This document shows, in pieces, positions 45,520 to 54,123 of a stretch of DNA of 64,000 nt. The position numbers and the translations under genes were made by a program. Numbering within the stretch: the stretch's first letter is position 1; each line of letters begins with the position of its first letter. The stretch comes from Oscillospiraceae bacterium. GTDB taxonomy: Bacteria; Bacillota; Clostridia; Oscillospirales; Oscillospiraceae. Location of the stretch: positions 620,001 through 684,000 of the forward strand of contig AP025582.1 of assembly GCA_022846075.1 (NCBI GenBank), written 5' to 3'. The notes under the pieces were generated by a model. That model worked only from the letters and a program-made list of their open reading frames with translations. It was not told the DNA's origin and searched no databases.

Positions 45520-45993
45520 TTACAGCGTATCCGCCCGGTCCCGGACGGCCTTTTTGAAGTCGATGATGTAGTGGGTGTACTCGGTGTTCAGGAAGGGGGA
45601 GGTAATAAGGAAATCCGCCGTGGCCCGGTTGTTGGCGATGGGGATATCGTAGACCTGGGCGATGCGGAGGAGGGCCTTCACGTCCGGGTCGTGGGGCTGG
45701 GCGGTGAGGGGGTCGGAGAAGAAGATGACCATGTCAATCTTCCCCTGGACAATCTGGGCCCCCACCTCCTGGTCGCCCCCCAGAGGGCCGGAGTTGTATC
45801 CAAAGACAGGCAGGCCGGTGCGCTGGGCGATCATCCGGGCGGTGGTGCCGGTGCCGCAGAGGAAGTGGCCGGCCAGGATCTCCTTGTTGTCCTGGCACCA
45901 GTCGATGATCTCGTCCTTCATGTTGTCATGGGCGATGAGGGCGATGCGCTTTTGGGGGTTGAGCACCTGCTTGACCTTTTCTTTGTTTGTCAT
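45520..45993 (-). CDS. mgsA: methylglyoxal synthase
   Basis: 157-aa enzyme converting dihydroxyacetone phosphate to methylglyoxal and phosphate. Start ATG 45993 (MTNKEKVK) behind GGAGAGATG. Family motifs: RIALIAHDNMKDEIIDW, the phosphate-binding GTGTTARMI and SGPLGGDQEVGAQI, with the catalytic Asp in the last, and FFSDPLTAQPHDPDV. Slightly longer than E. coli MgsA. It relates in substrate to the DhaK/DhaL kinase, whose product is dihydroxyacetone phosphate, although the genes are 40 kb apart. Confidence 0.9.
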   Translation of the reverse strand: MTNKEKVKQVLNPQKRIALIAHDNMKDEIIDWCQDNKEILAGHFLCGTGTTARMIAQRTGLPVFGYNSGPLGGDQEVGAQIVQGKIDMVIFFSDPLTAQPHDPDVKALLRIAQVYDIPIANNRATADFLITSPFLNTEYTHYIIDFKKAVRDRADTL

Positions 45994-46021
45994 GGGGTCA
46001 TCTCTCCTGTCTGTTTCGGTA

Positions 46022-47170
46022 TCAGCTCCGGGTGAGCAGTTCGTAGACCGCCCCCTGGACGTAGTCCAATTCCTCAAAGGTGGTAAAGGGTCCCACGGAA
46101 AAGCGGACCAGTCCGCCGGGGAGGGTGCCCAGCGTCCTGTGGGCGGCGGGGGCGCAGTGGAGGCCGCAGCGGGTCTGGACGCCGTAGTCCCGCTCCAGCA
46201 GGAAAGCGGCCTCGCCGTTGTCCCGGCCTTTGAAATCCACGCTGACCACCCCCACCCGGCCGCCCGGCTCCGGGCCGGGGACGGACAGGCCGTCCTCCTC
46301 CAGCTCCTTCATCCGGGCCCACAGGTGGCCCCCCAGCCGCCGCTGGCAGTCCATGAGGCCGTCCTGGGCCTCCAGAAAGTCCAGGGCGGCGGACAGGCCG
46401 TAGACGCCGGGCAGGTTCAGGGTCCCGGGCTCTAGCCGGTCGGGGAGGCAGGGGGGCATATCCAGAGACTCGGAAAAGCTGCCGGTGCCGCCGGAGACCA
46501 GGGGGTCCAGGGCCTCCGCCAGGACGTCGGTGACCAGGAGGGCCCCGATGCCCTGGGGGCCCAGAAGCCCCTTGTGGCCGGGGAGGGCCAGGCCGTCGAT
46601 GCCCATGGCGGCTATGTCGATGGGCACGTGTCCGGCGCTCTGGGCGGCGTCCACCAGGAAAAAGACGCCCCGGGCCTGGCAGAGGGCCCCCACCTGGGCC
46701 GCCGGCATCAGCCCGCCGGTCACGTTGGAGGCGTGGGTCAGGATCACCGCCCGGGCCCCCTCCAGCAGGGGGGGGAGGGCTTCCAGATCGAGAAGGCCCT
46801 CCCCATCGCAGGGGAGAAGCTCCACCTGGACGCCCCGGCCCTTCAGCTGCTCCAGGGGCCGCAGGACGGCGTTGTGCTCCATGGGGGAGGTGAGGACCCT
46901 GTCGCCGGGCCGCAGCAGGCCCTTGAGCAGAAAATTGAGGCCGTAAGTGGCTCCGGGCGTGAAAATCACGTTCCGGGGGGCGGGGCCGCCCAGCAGACGG
47001 CACAGCCGCTCCCGGACCTCCCACGCCATGCCCGCCGCCGCCTGGGCGGGGGCGTAGCTGCCCCGGCCGATGTTGCGGCCCACGGTGTCGATGTAGGCCG
47101 CCATGGCCTTTCCGACGCCGGGGGCCTTGGGAAAGGAGGTGGCGGCATTGTCCAGATAAACCTCACGCAC
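46022..47170 (-). CDS. cysteine desulfurase-like class V aminotransferase
   Basis: 382-aa PLP enzyme, GTG start at 47170. Schiff-base Lys in [15 protein letters not shown]-site Asp in [12 protein letters not shown], His in [12 protein letters not shown] terminus [15 protein letters not shown]. This is the subgroup of SufS/NifS relatives often annotated as cysteine desulfurase family. Its C-terminal region has the Cys in [11 protein letters not shown]. Fe-S genes are not adjacent, and it lies 12 nt after the stalk-domain gene and 28 nt before mgsA. Confidence 0.83.
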   Translation of the reverse strand: MREVYLDNAATSFPKAPGVGKAMAAYIDTVGRNIGRGSYAPAQAAAGMAWEVRERLCRLLGGPAPRNVIFTPGATYGLNFLLKGLLRPGDRVLTSPMEHNAVLRPLEQLKGRGVQVELLPCDGEGLLDLEALPPLLEGARAVILTHASNVTGGLMPAAQVGALCQARGVFFLVDAAQSAGHVPIDIAAMGIDGLALPGHKGLLGPQGIGALLVTDVLAEALDPLVSGGTGSFSESLDMPPCLPDRLEPGTLNLPGVYGLSAALDFLEAQDGLMDCQRRLGGHLWARMKELEEDGLSVPGPEPGGRVGVVSVDFKGRDNGEAAFLLERDYGVQTRCGLHCAPAAHRTLGTLPGGLVRFSVGPFTTFEELDYVQGAVYELLTRS

Positions 47171-47182
47171 GCGCCCGCCCCC

Positions 47183-48304
47183 TCACAGATTGGTCTCCAG
47201 GGGTTGGCGGAGGGTGTACCGGTCGGCCCGCAGCTGGCTGAGGACCCGGGAGACGACGGAGGTGTTGGCGGGCAGAGTGACCCGGCCCACGGACTTTTTG
47301 CTCTCCAGGCCCCGCAGAAGGTCGGCGGAGGTGGAGCCGGTGACGTTTGGCGTCCAGCAGGACCAGCCGGCTCCGGTCAGGGAGGCGGTGAGCCGGTCCG
47401 GAGCCGAGACGATGCGGGTACGGATGCGGGCGATGTGGGTCAATAGCTCATTGCCCCGTTCCAGCTGTTCCAGAGCATCCTCCGCGTTGCCGTCCACGAT
47501 AAGTCCCACCGAGTGGCCCGCCGCCACCGCCTGGCGGATCAGGGCGCTCTGCGGGGCAAGGCTGTCGGGGGTGAAGAGAAACAGCGCGTGGGTGGAGGAG
47601 GGAAAGAGGGACAAAAGCCCCTCCCCCGCCTGGGAGGCGTCCACCGCCAGATAGACATGCACGTCCTCCTTGGTGGTGCTGCCGGGGGCAGGCGTGCTGC
47701 TGGGCTGGGGGGGCGCCGTGGGGGCGGGGGTGTTCACCGTGGGGGTGGCCATGGGCTCCTGACCGTTGATGATGTTGCTGTAGCGGTGGTTCATGCCGCC
47801 GCTGGCCGAGCTGAGGAACACGCTGTCGGAAAGGGTGGAGGAGCTGTTGGTGATGCGGATGAGGGTGCCCCGGTCCGTGGTGGGCAGGAAGGAGTAGGTG
47901 AGGCCGAAGAAATTGCACACGGCGGCGGCGGGGACGTAGACCACGCCGTTTCGGATGACGGCCCGGAAGTCCATCTGCGTGTCCTGGTTGTCCACGCAGA
48001 TGCCCATGTTCACCGTAAAGGTGAGATAGCCGGACAGGGAATAGAGGGTGAGGATGGTGCCCCGCTCCTGGGTCAGGCCGTAGTAGACCCCCAGGTCCAC
48101 CCCGGTGGTGGCCTTGTCAAAAACCAGGTAGGGCACGTAGATGGTTCCGCTCACCGCCACGGGGAGCAGGCCGCCGGGAAGGTCACACATCTTGTCGTTG
48201 GTGGCCAGCAGATAGACGGTGGAGGCGGCGGCCTCCGCCCGTGGAAGGGCGGCGGCACAGAGCAGGACAACGGCGCACAGCAGCGCGGCCAGACGTTTTT
48301 TCAT
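47183..48304 (-). CDS. secreted stalk-domain (copper amine oxidase N-term-like) protein
   Basis: 373-aa exported protein with signal peptide (KKRLAALLCAVVLLCAAALPRAEA). Residues about 30-155 form two stalk-type beta repeats (ISGTIYVPYLVFD-like and VIRNGVVYVPAAAVCNFFGL). A Pro/Thr/Ser linker at about 185-212 follows, and a C-terminal domain (about 215-370) shows HVYLAVDASQAGEGLLSLF and AVAAGHSVGLIVDG. The C-terminal part resembles divergent polysaccharide-deacetylase-like folds without obvious catalytic residues. Function is unknown, probably at the cell envelope. Confidence 0.7.
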   Translation of the reverse strand: MKKRLAALLCAVVLLCAAALPRAEAAASTVYLLATNDKMCDLPGGLLPVAVSGTIYVPYLVFDKATTGVDLGVYYGLTQERGTILTLYSLSGYLTFTVNMGICVDNQDTQMDFRAVIRNGVVYVPAAAVCNFFGLTYSFLPTTDRGTLIRITNSSSTLSDSVFLSSASGGMNHRYSNIINGQEPMATPTVNTPAPTAPPQPSSTPAPGSTTKEDVHVYLAVDASQAGEGLLSLFPSSTHALFLFTPDSLAPQSALIRQAVAAGHSVGLIVDGNAEDALEQLERGNELLTHIARIRTRIVSAPDRLTASLTGAGWSCWTPNVTGSTSADLLRGLESKKSVGRVTLPANTSVVSRVLSQLRADRYTLRQPLETNL

Positions 48305-48346
48305 CGGTGGGGCCTCCTTTCCGGGACGGTGGGGGGAAAAGTTCGC

Positions 48347-50197
48347 TCAGGCCTCTTCGGAGGCAAACATGGCCTCGAAGGTAGCGGCGTCCATGTTTTC
48401 GTTCTCCAGCAGGTATTGGGCCACCTTATCCAGGTAGGGCCGGTCCCGCTTCAAAATGGTCTCGCAGGTTTCGTAAGCCTGGTCCAGAAGGCGCTTGACC
48501 TCCTCGTCGATGACGGCGGCCACCTCCTCGGAGTAGCTCTTGGCCTGGGCCATGCTCCGGCCGATGAACACCTCGTCGTGGCCGGAGTCAAAGACCACGT
48601 TGCCCAGCCGGTCGGACATGCCGTAGCGCATGACCATGTTCCGGGCGATGGAGCTGGCCTGCTGCAGGTCGCTCCCCGCGCCGGTGGACACGTCCCCCAG
48701 CACCAGCTGTTCGGCGCACCGGCCGCCCAGGCACACGGCGATGCGGTCGGTGAGCTCCTTCTTGGATTGGAAGGATTTGTCCTCCTTGGGCAGGTGGATG
48801 GTCATGCCCCCGGCCATGCCCCGGGGGACGATGGTGATCTGGTGCACCGGGTCCTGGCTGTCCAGGGCGTGGATCACCAGGGCGTGGCCGGCCTCGTGGT
48901 AAGCGGTGAGCTTCCGCTCCCGCTGGATAACCACCCGGCTCTTCTTCTCCGGGCCGGCCAGCACTTTGATGACGGACTCCTGAAGGTCCTCCATGGTGAG
49001 GAAGGGGCGGCGGAGGCGGGCGGCCCGGAGGGCGGCCTCGTTCATCAGGTTTTCCAGGTCCGCCCCGGTGAAGCCTGCGGTGGACTTGGCCAAGGTCTTG
49101 AGATCCACGTCGTCGGCCAGGGGCTTATTGCGGGAGTGGACCAGGAGGATCTCCTCCCGGCCCTTCACGTCGGGGGCCCCCACGTAGACCTGCCGGTCGA
49201 ACCGGCCGGGCCGCAGTAGGGCGGGGTCCAGGATGTCCACCCGGTTGGTGGCCGCCAGGACCACCACCCCCTCGTTGGTGCCGAAGCCGTCCATCTCGAC
49301 GAGGAGCTGGTTCAGGGTCTGCTCCCGCTCGTCGTGGCCGCCGCCCAGGCCCGCGCCCCGCTGGCGGCCCACGGCGTCGATCTCGTCGATGAAGACGATG
49401 GCGGGGGAGTCCTTTTTGGCCTGGTCGAAGAGGTCCCGTACCCGGGACGCGCCCACGCCCACGTAGAGCTCCACGAAGTCGGAGCCGGAGATGGACAGGA
49501 AGTTGACCCCCGCCTCCCCGGCCACCGCCTTGGCCAGCAGGGTCTTGCCGGTGCCCGGAGGGCCCACCAGCAGGATGCCCTTGGGGATGCGGGCCCCCAG
49601 GTCCAGATAGCGCTTGGGGTCCTTAAGGAAGTCCACCACCTCCTGGAGCTCGGCCTTTTCCTCGTCGGCCCCCGCCACCTCGGCGAAGGTGACCTTTTTC
49701 CCATCGGCCTCGGCGGTCTTGGTGCGGGCGTGGCTGAATTTGCCCGGCTTCTCGCCCCCCGCGCCGCCGCCGGCTCCCGCCTGGCGGATCATCATGTTGT
49801 ACCACAAAATGGCGAAGAGTCCCAAAATCAACAGCCAGGGCAGGAAGGAGATCCACCAGGGCAACACTGTGTCGGGCGGGTAGTCGTAATCCGCCAGGAT
49901 GCCCGCGCGCTTCTGGGCCGCAAGGATCTCGTCGAAGTCCTCGTGGAACATCTGGGTGCTGTACAGCTTGGTGGTGACGGTGGTGGAGTCGTTCCAGGGC
50001 TCCTTGAGGGTCATGGTGAGGGTATTGTCCTTCACGGTGACCGTCTCCACCTGCTGGTGTTCGATGAGGGAGCGCACCTCGGCGTAGGAGGGGGTGGGAG
50101 GCGCGTCCATGCCCCGCAGGGCGAATACGGCCACCAGCAGGATCACCACGATCAGGCTCAAAAAGCCCACGTCCCTGGCGCTGATCTTCTTGTTCAA
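48347..50197 (-). CDS. ftsH: ATP-dependent zinc metalloprotease FtsH
   Basis: 616-aa membrane AAA+ protease. TM1 at about 9-27, extracytoplasmic part, TM2 at about 112-132. AAA+ domain: Walker [17 protein letters not shown], Walker [16 protein letters not shown], second-region Arg fingers RPGRFDRQ. Protease domain: zinc motif HEAGH ([13 protein letters not shown]) with the distant Asp ligand. It degrades misfolded membrane proteins and regulators. Last of the dnaB-tilS-hpt-ftsH run, an order common in Bacillota. Confidence 0.95.
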   Translation of the reverse strand: MNKKISARDVGFLSLIVVILLVAVFALRGMDAPPTPSYAEVRSLIEHQQVETVTVKDNTLTMTLKEPWNDSTTVTTKLYSTQMFHEDFDEILAAQKRAGILADYDYPPDTVLPWWISFLPWLLILGLFAILWYNMMIRQAGAGGGAGGEKPGKFSHARTKTAEADGKKVTFAEVAGADEEKAELQEVVDFLKDPKRYLDLGARIPKGILLVGPPGTGKTLLAKAVAGEAGVNFLSISGSDFVELYVGVGASRVRDLFDQAKKDSPAIVFIDEIDAVGRQRGAGLGGGHDEREQTLNQLLVEMDGFGTNEGVVVLAATNRVDILDPALLRPGRFDRQVYVGAPDVKGREEILLVHSRNKPLADDVDLKTLAKSTAGFTGADLENLMNEAALRAARLRRPFLTMEDLQESVIKVLAGPEKKSRVVIQRERKLTAYHEAGHALVIHALDSQDPVHQITIVPRGMAGGMTIHLPKEDKSFQSKKELTDRIAVCLGGRCAEQLVLGDVSTGAGSDLQQASSIARNMVMRYGMSDRLGNVVFDSGHDEVFIGRSMAQAKSYSEEVAAVIDEEVKRLLDQAYETCETILKRDRPYLDKVAQYLLENENMDAATFEAMFASEEA

Positions 50198-50227
50198 GGG
50201 GAAACCACGTCCTTTCGGAGAAGGGTG

Positions 50228-50785
50228 TTATTCCAGACCCAATTTGTCCTTGTAGACACTGGGCTTGAGGATGCCGATATAGGGGAGGTTGCGGTAGCGC
50301 TCGTCAAAGTCCAGGCCGTAGCCCACCACGAACTCGTCGGGAACCTCGAAGCCCACGTAGTCGGCGGTGATGGGCTTGGTGCGGCGGGAGGGCTTGTCAA
50401 GGAGGGTGGCCAGGCGGATGGAGGCCGGGTGCCGGGCCTTCAACAGCTGGAAGAGGTAGTGCAGGGTGTTGCCGCTGTCCAGGATATCTTCCACCACGAT
50501 GACGTCCCGGCCCTCGATGGAGTCGGAGAGGTCCTTGATGATGTTTACCTGGCCGGAGGAGACGGTGCCCGAGCCGTAGGAGGAGACCGCCATGAAGTCT
50601 ACCCGGCAGAAGGTGTCGATATGCCGGGTCAGATCGGCCATAAAGATGTAAGAGCCCCGCAGGACGCTGACCAGGATGGGCTCCTTTCCGGCGTAGTCGG
50701 CGCTGATCTGGGCGCCCAGCTCGGCCACCCGCCGCTCCAGCTCGGCCTGGGAGATAAGTATCCGCTCGATATCGTCTTTCATCAT
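50228..50785 (-). CDS. hpt: hypoxanthine phosphoribosyltransferase
   Basis: 185-aa purine salvage enzyme. PRPP loop VIVVEDILDSGNTLHYL; flexible loop region SSYGSGTVSSG; base-binding segment KPSRRTKPITADYVGFEVPDEFVVGYGLDF. It overlaps tilS by 4 nt; in Bacillus the corresponding pair is also adjacent and can interact with ftsH expression. Confidence 0.93.
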   Translation of the reverse strand: MMKDDIERILISQAELERRVAELGAQISADYAGKEPILVSVLRGSYIFMADLTRHIDTFCRVDFMAVSSYGSGTVSSGQVNIIKDLSDSIEGRDVIVVEDILDSGNTLHYLFQLLKARHPASIRLATLLDKPSRRTKPITADYVGFEVPDEFVVGYGLDFDERYRNLPYIGILKPSVYKDKLGLE

Positions 50786-52158
50786 GTCTCGTGATCCTTC
50801 TCTCTTTGTAATCTCTCAAAGGAAAGGGCCCAGGCCTCCTGGCCCGGCCGGGCCAGACGGGACGCCTCGGGGCCGAAGCCCGCCAGGGCGGCCACGCCGG
50901 AGGCGTCGGCCAGGACGGGGAGCTGTTCCCGTTCCCGCCGGGGGACTTTTGCCTCGATGAGCCACTTCTTTACCGTCTTGGTGCCCTCCCGGCCGGGGAG
51001 GGAGAGGGAATCCCCCACCTGGCGGGGCCGGAGGAGGGTGCCGGGGGAGAGACGGTCCCGGGCCAGATACCACACGCCGGGCTCCGGCGCGCCGGGGCAG
51101 AGGGCGGCCCGGCACCGGCATGCGTACCGGCTGTTGGGGGGGATGGTCAACCCCTCGAAGTTGAGGGGGGTGGGGGTCAGAGGGGGCAGGGGGTCCGACT
51201 GGGTGGTGAGCAGCAGCTCCCGGTATACCCGCTGGGCCAGCATGCCCCGGGGGAGAAAGAGGACGGCGGAGGGGTCCTCCCCCCGGCACAGCTCCACGAT
51301 GCCGTTAAGGTGGGCGGCGGAGCAGTCGGTGGAGCCGTCCCCCATCATCTCGATGAGCCTCCGGGCGGCCCGGGGAGCCAGGGCGGGGGGAAGTTCGGCG
51401 ATATACCGGGCCTCGATGACCAGGTCGTCCTCCGCCCACCGGGCGTTCTGGCAGACCCGGGCTGCCTGGGCGTTCAAAAAGTCGTTGTCGGCCCGCAGGG
51501 AGCGGATGGCGGCGGAGCAGCCCTCGAGGAACCGGGGGTTGAGTTCCTTCAGCACCGGCATGACCTGAGCCCTCAATTTATTGCGGGAGAAAGCCTCGTC
51601 GGCATTGGAGCTGTCCTCCCGGTGGGGGACGTGGAATTCTTCCAGGTAGGCCAAGATCTCCTCCCGGGGGGTGGTGAGCAGGGGGCGTACCAGGTCGTCC
51701 CGCCGGGGCGGGATGCCCGCCAGCCCTTGGAGCCCGGTGCCCCGGACCAGATGGAGCAAAAGGGTCTCGGCGTTGTCGTCGGCGTTGTGGGCGGTGGCGA
51801 TGACCGCCCCGCCGATGTCCTGGGCGGTCCGGCGGAGGAAGGCGTAGCGGAGGTCCCGGGCGGTCTCCTCGATGCCGCGGCCCGCCTCACCTGCCCTGGC
51901 CCTCACGTCGGCGGAGCCCAGGTGGAAGGGGATGCCGTTCTCCCGGCACCAGTCCCGGACGAAGGCGGCGTCGGCGTCGGATTCCGCACCCCGGAGCCGG
52001 TGGTCGAAGTGGGCGGCGTGGAGAGAGATACCCTCCCGGCGGGAGAGCCAGTGGAGCAGGCACATGGAGTCCGCCCCGCCGGAGACGGCGCACAGCACCG
52101 TGGAGCCGGGGGAGAGCATGGCGTATTCCCTTGTCAGAGCCAGGGCTTGTTCCAGCAT
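50782..52158 (-). CDS. tilS: tRNA(Ile)-lysidine synthase TilS
   Basis: 458-aa enzyme that modifies C34 of tRNA-Ile(CAU) to lysidine. PP-loop ATP motif SGGADSM at about residues 26-32; HFDHRLRGAESDADAAFV and TAHNADDNAETLLLHLVRGTGL are family signatures. The C-terminal TilS domain covers about 350-455 (SLPGREGTKTVKKWLIEAKVP). Start ATG at 52158. Confidence 0.92.
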   Translation of the reverse strand: MLEQALALTREYAMLSPGSTVLCAVSGGADSMCLLHWLSRREGISLHAAHFDHRLRGAESDADAAFVRDWCRENGIPFHLGSADVRARAGEAGRGIEETARDLRYAFLRRTAQDIGGAVIATAHNADDNAETLLLHLVRGTGLQGLAGIPPRRDDLVRPLLTTPREEILAYLEEFHVPHREDSSNADEAFSRNKLRAQVMPVLKELNPRFLEGCSAAIRSLRADNDFLNAQAARVCQNARWAEDDLVIEARYIAELPPALAPRAARRLIEMMGDGSTDCSAAHLNGIVELCRGEDPSAVLFLPRGMLAQRVYRELLLTTQSDPLPPLTPTPLNFEGLTIPPNSRYACRCRAALCPGAPEPGVWYLARDRLSPGTLLRPRQVGDSLSLPGREGTKTVKKWLIEAKVPRREREQLPVLADASGVAALAGFGPEASRLARPGQEAWALSFERLQREKDHET

Positions 52159-52233
52159 GTGGGGCTCCTTCTCGGGGCGGCGCCCCGATGGATGTAGTCT
52201 GGACGGAAAACCGGGCGCTCAGTCCCGGAACAC

Positions 52234-53577
52234 TCAATATTCCGAGTGCCGCCGGTCGATGGAGGCGAAGGTGGTGTACTCGGGCAGCCATTGCAGCTCC
52301 ACTGTCCCCGTCTCGCCGTGGCGGTTTTTGGCGATGATGCACTCGGCCAGGTTGTGGTCCTCGGTCTCCTCGTCGTAATAGCCCTCCCGGTAGAGGAACA
52401 TGACGATGTCGGCGTCCTGCTCGATGGCGCCCGATTCCCGCAGGTCGGAGAGCATGGGCCGCTTGTTGGCCCGGGCCTCGTTGGCGCGGGAGAGCTGGGA
52501 GAGGCACAGCACGGGGACGTTGAGCTCCTTGGCCATGATCTTCAGGCTCCGGGAGATGTCGGAGACCACCTGCTGGCGGTTGTCGCTGCCCCGGGTGGGG
52601 CCGCCGGCGGAGGTCATGAGCTGGAGATAGTCTATGACCACCAGGCCCAGGTTATCCACCCGGCGGCACTTGGCGTTCATATCGGCCACCGAGAGCATGG
52701 GGTTGTCGTCGATGAGGATCTGGGTCTGGTTGAGGGCCGCCGAGGCCGCGGCGATCTTGCCCCAGTCGTCCTCGGAGAGCTGGCCCGTCACCAGCTTCTT
52801 GTTGTCCACGAAGGACTCGCCGGAGATCAGGCGCATGGCCAGCTGCTCCCGGCTCATCTCCAGGGAGAAGAACACCACCGTCTTGCCGGAAAACTTGCCG
52901 GCGTGGAGGAGGATGTTCAGGGCCATGGAGGTCTTGCCCATGCCGGGCCGGGCGGCCAGGAGGATGAGGTCGGATTTGTTGAGGCCGGAGATGGCGGCGT
53001 CCACGTCCACAAGGCCGGTGGAGAGCCCCGGCACCGCGTCCCCGCTGGCGGCCAGCTCGTTGAGCCGGTCGTAGACCCCCAGGATGACGGAGGAGATGTG
53101 CTCCAAGCCCTGGGCGCTGCGGCCCTGGCGGATGGCGTAGATGCGCTGCTCGGCGGCCTCCAGGGCCTCCTGGGCGGTGGCGGTGCCCTCCTGGATGAGG
53201 CCGGTGATGGCCCCCGCCGTCTCGGCGATGCGCCGCAGGAGGGACTTGTCCCGGACGATGTTCACGTACTCCATCACGTTGGCCGCCGTGGGGGTGATGA
53301 CCATGAGCTGGCGGATGTAGTCATAGGAGGTGTTCTCGTCGTAGACCCCGGCCTGGCGCATCTTGTCCAGCACGGTCACCGGGTCGATGGTCTCGGAAAA
53401 ATTGAACATGGAGCAGACCGTCTCATAGATCTCCCGGTTCTGCCGGAGATAGAAATCCTCCGGCTTCAGCGCTTCGATCACCTGGGGCACGCACCGCTCG
53501 TCGATAAGGATGGAGCCCAGCACCGCCTGTTCCGCCTCCACCGAGTGGGGCATCTGGCGGGAGAGCAGTTCGTCCAT
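52234..53577 (-). CDS. dnaB: replicative DNA helicase DnaB
   Basis: 447-aa hexameric helicase. N-terminal primase-interaction domain (PHSVEAEQAVLGSILIDE), linker, RecA-like domain with Walker A AARPGMGKTS, Walker B VVIDYLQLM and the C-terminal ESGAIEQDADIVMFLYREGYY. Bacillota call this gene dnaC or dnaB. It follows rplI by 49 nt, the conserved order. Confidence 0.94.
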   Translation of the reverse strand: MDELLSRQMPHSVEAEQAVLGSILIDERCVPQVIEALKPEDFYLRQNREIYETVCSMFNFSETIDPVTVLDKMRQAGVYDENTSYDYIRQLMVITPTAANVMEYVNIVRDKSLLRRIAETAGAITGLIQEGTATAQEALEAAEQRIYAIRQGRSAQGLEHISSVILGVYDRLNELAASGDAVPGLSTGLVDVDAAISGLNKSDLILLAARPGMGKTSMALNILLHAGKFSGKTVVFFSLEMSREQLAMRLISGESFVDNKKLVTGQLSEDDWGKIAAASAALNQTQILIDDNPMLSVADMNAKCRRVDNLGLVVIDYLQLMTSAGGPTRGSDNRQQVVSDISRSLKIMAKELNVPVLCLSQLSRANEARANKRPMLSDLRESGAIEQDADIVMFLYREGYYDEETEDHNLAECIIAKNRHGETGTVELQWLPEYTTFASIDRRHSEY

Positions 53578-53626
53578 GTCCGGTCACCTCTTTCGTCTCT
53601 TGTGGATGCCGCGGGTTCCGCGGGGC

Positions 53627-54076
53627 TTACTTCTCCTCGGTCACCACCACGTTGACGGTGCCGGTGACTTCATAGCCCAGCTTGCACTTGAGCTGATAGG
53701 TGCCGAAGGCCTTGATGGGCTCCGAAAGCACGATCTTGGCCTTGGCGATGTCGATGCCGCACTGGGCCTTCAGGTTCTCGGACACCTCCTTGGAGGTGAC
53801 GGAGCCGAAGAGCCGCCCACCGGAGCCGGCCTTGGCGGGGATCTTCACCATGCAGCCCTTGAGCTTCTCGGCGATCTCCAGGGCGGCGGCCCGCTCGGCG
53901 GCCTCCTGGGCCCGCTTGGCCTTGTCCTGCTGCTTCATGGTGTTCAGGTTCTCGGCGGTGGCGGCCACGGCCAGCTTCCGGGGGAGGAGGAAGTTGCGGG
54001 CGTAGCCGTCGGAGGCCTCGATGAGCTGGCCCTTCTTGCCCTGGCCCTTCACGTCCTGCTGTAAAATCACTTTCAT
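53627..54076 (-). CDS. rplI: 50S ribosomal protein L9
   Basis: 149-aa ribosomal protein, canonical start MKVILQQDVKGQGKKGQLIEASDGYARN, long central helix (about 40-80) and C-terminal domain. It lies between gdpP (47 nt upstream) and dnaB, as in most Bacillota. Confidence 0.96.
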   Translation of the reverse strand: MKVILQQDVKGQGKKGQLIEASDGYARNFLLPRKLAVAATAENLNTMKQQDKAKRAQEAAERAAALEIAEKLKGCMVKIPAKAGSGGRLFGSVTSKEVSENLKAQCGIDIAKAKIVLSEPIKAFGTYQLKCKLGYEVTGTVNVVVTEEK

Positions 54077-54123
54077 GACACTTGACTCCTTTGCAGTATA
54101 AAAATAGTGGATCGGTTATGGCG